Below are positions 60,101-64,000 of a stretch of 64,000 nucleotides of DNA, one piece after another. The translations under genes were made by a program, and so were the position numbers. The notes under the pieces were generated by a model. That model saw nothing but the letters and a program-made list of their open reading frames with translations, had not been told where the DNA came from and did no database searches. The stretch spans positions 1,798,001-1,862,000 of the forward strand of contig CAJSYZ010000003.1 in the NCBI GenBank assembly GCA_910574455.1, given 5' to 3'. Every line of letters begins with the position of its first letter. Position 1 is the first letter of the stretch. This stretch comes from Trichaptum fuscoviolaceum. Lineage: Eukaryota; Basidiomycota; Agaricomycetes; Hymenochaetales; Trichaptaceae.

Positions 60101-60339
60101 ATTCGTTGCTTTAAATCCAGTAGGATCTTCGTAGCCCTACGTGCCAGCCGAAAGCATTCGTCTTTGTTTGTCTGTATCTCTTGTACTGTTTGAAGAATGA
60201 CGAGCAGCACCATGGCAGCCGCACGCGCTGGCGGGAACGATGCCATATCTGATACACTGGCTACTGCCGCAGCAAGAGAGGTCACTCCGACGACGAAGTC
60301 GCGAGTGGTTACACGCGCCCGAACCGCTCTGAGTGCCAT
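57178..60339 (-). CDS. MLKL-like four-helix bundle plus degenerate kinase-like protein
   Basis: A multi-exon gene. Exons 60041-60339, 59846-59984 and from 59793 encode an N-terminal bundle: P-P-A-R-A-A-A-M-V-L-L, then C-F-R-L-A-R-R-A-T-K, M-E-G-R-W-E-S-A-P-A-A-L and E-R-S-F-Q. This is the pattern of Agaricomycete proteins assigned to the MLKL N-terminal (HeLo-like) class. An acidic linker follows (59450-59650). Next comes a kinase-like region: K-T-L-V-K-R-Y-E near 59220, then H-P-N-F-P-Q-L-V-G-F, a P-F-I-L-L-A hinge and a helix S-L-S-E-C-A-N-I-I-L near 58850. At the catalytic loop it reads D-F-I-D-N-A-S-Y-S-L-D with G-L-P after it, so no H-R-D or D-F-G. The C-terminal third is uncharacterised and ends in a Gly/His-rich tail. 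The second intron has a GC donor. Middle exons are approximate. Confidence 0.68.
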
Positions 60340-60723
60340 ACGAGTCTGACTTTCCGGCCGGTAGTTGATGAGTGTTAGTAAAAAAGCCTTTGCACAAGGC
60401 TCGGAAACCCCGTCAACGTAGAGCTTTTTTAGTGGAAGGGTTTGCGAAAAGAGCAATTAGTGGGAACGTATGTGTCTACATGTTACAGTGAGAAGCAAGG
60501 TGCGATTCATCAAGAAACTTGACGGGCGCTGGCAGCATTAGCACAGCAATGATCGTGATTGTAGTACCTGTCACTGAATGTCCATATAAGCCTGAGGTCG
60601 GTTCACGAGCTGTCACGTCATGTGACTGTTGAGCGACTCGGACCGCGACCTCGGCGGCGCCGCGTCTCAGTGACTGGACTTCGTGCTCCTTCAACTCTTG
60701 TCTTCTTGTTTACCTTTCTTGTA
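60340..60723. promoter_or_regulatory. Shared upstream region of the MLKL-like gene and GEN1
   Basis: 384 bases between divergent start codons. GC-rich near 60640-60670. No coding signal. Confidence 0.4.
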
Positions 60724-63704
60724 ATGGGTGTACCTGGACTTTGGGATGTAAGTACTTACCTTCTCTTGTTATTAATCTTAATAACTTTTCTGTGTGTAGG
60801 TTCTTCGCCCCGCTGGACAGCAGCGTTCGCTCACACATCTAGCTGTCGTCGATGGTTTCGAGCGCAATCCAGGTGGAAGACGTGGGTTAAGAGTTGGAAT
60901 TGATGCTAGCATCTGGTTCTATCACGCGACTTATGGAAGAGAAGGCGAAAATCCCGAACTACGGACGCTGTTCTTTCGATGTGCTCGACTAATGAGCAAG
61001 CCATTTTTACCCTTGTTCGTTTTCGACGGCCCCAAGCGACCGAAGATGAAAAGAAAGAAGAAAGTTAGTGGAAAGGACCATTGGATGATATCTGGGATGC
61101 AGGAGATAATTGAAGCATTTGGTTTTGAGTGGAGAATGGTGAGTGTTAATTTGTATGTGTGTGTAAACTCTTTATTCACTCTGTTCACAAGGCGCCAGGC
61201 GAGGCGGAGGCCGAACTCGCGTATCTGAACCGAATAGGTGTCATCGATGCTATCATTACTGATGATGTTGATACATTTCTCTTCGGGGCCACCATGCTTA
61301 TAAGAAAGTAAGCGTGTTGCAATATCTTGGTTCCTATGTCTCAACCGTATATGTCAGTCCGGGAAAAATGCTTTCCGGAAACACAGCCCATCCTATGAAG
61401 AACTCGTCAGGGATTGAGGACGGAGAGCATGTTATCATCTACCGATCGGAAGACATTGCTTCGCATGAGGATGTTGAGTTGACCGTGGGCGGTCTCATCC
61501 TCATCGGCCTCTTGCGGGGAGGCGACTATGCCCCTGAAGGTCTTCCAGGATGTGGCCCGAATGTTGCACATGCACTTGCGAGGTGTGGGTTCGGAGATAC
61601 TCTGCTTGAAGCTGCTCAAACTCTCCCTCGCGAACGCCTCCCTTCCTTCCTCTCAACTTGGAGACACGAGGTTAGACAAGAGCTCAAGTCTAACGCGCAT
61701 GGGTACCTGAATACGAAAAAAGTGAAGTTAGCGGCGTCGATCACTGAAGACTTTCCTGATATCGACATTCTTCTGCTGTACTCAAACCCCTTGACCTCAG
61801 CAAAATCAAGTCAGGGCCTCACGAACTACCTCTGGGATCGTGAACCGGACCTGGGAAAGCTCGCAGCATTATGTGAACGTAAGTTCGAATGGGGTGTTAG
61901 AGAAATCATTGTCAAGAGATTCCGTACCGTGATCTGGGCGCCAGCAGTATTGCGCATCCTGCGGCGTGCCGCACTCGACGACGATGAGCGGAAACGAAAG
62001 GCCGATGGGGCTTCACCTTTCGCAACACCTAGAAAGGCGCATAAATCGCAGATACCCATATCACCAGGGACACCCTCAGCAATGATTACGAAGCACTTCT
62101 CTTCCTTGCGTATAGATGAGAACGATGATGACGACCGTTTAATCGTGAAAATCCACTCGAAGCGTGAGCACGCTACTACGGACGGTGTTCCGGAATACCG
62201 GCTTGAGATTGCTCCTGCACAGCTCGTTCGTCTCACGGAATCTGGAGTACAAGGCTTTCGCAAGCTTCCGGACAAGGGCGACCTCGAGGATGATAGCTTT
62301 GACGAAGACGAGGACGGGGAAGGGGGTAAGAAGAGGAAGACTGGGCCGAAGAAACCCCCTCCTGAGCCAGATTCTCACCTCCGGGTTTGGATGCCCGCGA
62401 GCATGGTACGCGTCGTCGAACCAGAGCTAGTCGATGAGTTCGAAGACTCCGAGGGAAAGAAACGCAAGAAAAAACAGGATGCTGCAGAGCGCAAGGCGCT
62501 AAAAGCACAAGGCGTGGCCGTCCCTAAGAAGTCCAGGGCGACAGGTTCTGCAACTACGAAAGCTAAGTCGAAGAAGGTCGCAAGCACTAAGTCACTTATT
62601 CCAGACGAGACGGAGGAAGAAAGTGAGGAAGACTTTAGCGACGTCTTCGGCATGAAGGGAGCTCTCAACAAGGGCAAAGGCAAACTCGTCGTGAAACCAG
62701 ACAGAGTGAGGAAGCTGCCTGTATTCGAGGAGGAGGAGGAGGAAGAAGAAGAAGAAGAGCATGAAATTGCGTCGAAAGCTTCGGCAGGTAGCAAGTCGAG
62801 AAAGGAGAACAAACCACCCAGCGAGCTTTCCTACAAGACCAAAGGAAGTCGACAGAAACCTGACCAGCTGTCTCAGGCTAGCAGGCCACCGCCTCTGCTT
62901 GATCTACTGGACCAAGCGTCTGGCACTTCGGTTCAATTGAAATCCACAAGAACATCATCGGTTGTCTCGAAAGGAACGGTAAGATTGCAGCGTTCGGCGG
63001 CTCCTTTTCCTGATATCTTCGCGACGGAAACCTTCTCGAGTGGCGAGAAGCGTACCTCCTGGAAGGGAAAGGAGAAGCAGACCACTGCGTCATCGAAAAG
63101 CACGAAGTCGTTTGCACGAGTCTCCTCCGCACTCACGTCCGACTCGGACTCGCCATCTATACTTGCAAGCCCGAAGAAAAGTCCTCGGAAGTCGAAAGAG
63201 CATGTATCGCCTAAGTCGATCCCGTTCTCAAAAGCCGGAGACCGGGGTCAAACCCGCACAACTACAAGTAGTGGCACAGGCATGGCTGCAATGCGATCGT
63301 TTGTACCTTTGCTTGCGGCGCGAGCAAGGAACATCAGTAATGGCAGTAGTAGGCCGCAGGTCAAGCCTCCTGTTCAACACGAGGAGGAAGTGGAAGATTC
63401 TTGTGAAGATGAAGAAGAGGAAGAGTGTGCGAGGCCGGGATCCCCTTCGCCAATGCGACCTAAACGTGGACCAAGATCCAACGGAACTCTGGGAATGGTA
63501 ACTAACAGGCCGTTTAATGTCTCGAAAGCGACGCCCAAGGCAATGCAGCCAGTCCGCACCATCGAACGCCTGACAGTGATCGAGCTCTCAAGTGACTCCG
63601 AGCTCGAATCACCTCCAAGCAGCGCGCCTAAAGTGAATCGAGTTTTAGCGAAACCATGCAAACTAGCGTCGAGAGCATCTGTCGAAATCATTGATCTCAC
63701 CTGA
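60724..63704 (+). CDS. GEN1: GEN1/YEN1 Holliday-junction resolvase (XPG/Rad2 family)
   Basis: Four exons (60724-60747, 60800-61138, 61192-61307, 61358-63704) give 941 residues. The nuclease core has its metal ligands: D43 (V-G-I-D-A-S), D84 (F-V-F-D-G), E125 and E127 (G-E-A-E-A-E) and D146/D148 (T-D-D-V-D-T-F), followed by G-L-L-R-G-G-D-Y with a helix-hairpin-helix. The absence of a long insertion between the N and I regions separates it from XPG, and M-G-V-P-G-L-W fits GEN1. A chromodomain-like region may follow. The C-terminal 350 residues are Lys/Ser/Glu-rich with a poly-Glu run near 62730 and end in two SUMO-interacting-type motifs, V-I-E-L-S-S-D-S-E (900-908) and V-E-I-I-D-L-T (935-941). 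It resolves recombination intermediates in the nucleus. The first exon is only eight codons. Confidence 0.9.
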
Positions 63705-64000
63705 TGAGCCCCTTTATATCCAACCCTAGTTGTTTATTGATCGCTTTTTATAGGAGTTTTGTACATGAATGTTTGTAGAATATCAGCAATGCAATTTCTT
63801 GGATTTCACTGGCGATAAGCCTCAAGCCTAGACTGTGGGACAGAGCGGACATGGTCATCATAATAACTGGTTGCGCGCATGCTATGGCATCTTGACGACC
63901 ACGGATGTATTGTCTAAAACATACCATAAGGAGATCAAAGCTTGAACACGGATGCTTGATCAGACATTCGAATACCCGGGGAGGCCGTCTGCTGTCCTGT

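Overview
The window is nuclear DNA of a filamentous, multicellular basidiomycete (Agaricomycetes). The evidence is dense intron-rich genes with 45-65 nt GT-AG introns, mushroom-type families (an expanded FunK1 kinase array, a four-helix MLKL/HeLo-like N-terminal domain protein, small cysteine-rich secreted peptides) and housekeeping genes closest in content to fungal orthologues. No rRNA, tRNA, CRISPR or viral sequence was recognised. Species cannot be named from the sequence alone.

Layout. 1-5.2 kb is gene-poor: the last codons of a FunK1 kinase at the very edge, then two related small secreted peptide genes. 5.3-18.7 kb is a housekeeping block: an Mpo1-type dioxygenase, SEC22, the cap-binding subunit CBP80/NCBP1, a single-pass membrane glycoprotein, a family 8 glycosyltransferase and an arrestin-like protein. 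19.3-30.2 kb is an accessory island: three tandem FunK1 kinase genes on the minus strand, two decayed FunK1 fragments, duplicated flanks and promoters, and a probable non-autonomous Tc1/mariner-type element. 31-49 kb returns to conserved genes: class III alcohol dehydrogenase, an NCBP3-like protein, KRR1, an orphan, ARS2/SERRATE, ESF2, VFA1, an ATG37-like acyl-CoA-binding protein, a probable mitochondrial ribosomal protein mS34 and a UAA-family nucleotide-sugar transporter. 49-64 kb holds the HOG-pathway response regulator SSK1, an FGGY sugar kinase, a protein pairing an MLKL-like bundle with a degenerate kinase region, and the Holliday-junction resolvase GEN1/YEN1.

Functional links. Three partners of nuclear cap-binding (NCBP1, NCBP3-like, ARS2) lie within 34 kb, and the NCBP3-like protein also carries two CHTOP-like motifs. 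KRR1 and ESF2 are both small-subunit processome factors; each sits head to head with a neighbour across a short shared promoter. The most unusual items are the MLKL-like protein at 57.2-60.3 kb, the mosaic and partly decayed FunK1 array, and the paired cysteine-rich peptides. Exon models were read by hand from splice consensus, family alignment from memory and frame continuity. For most genes the summed exons give a whole number of codons; junctions that remain uncertain are stated in the entry.
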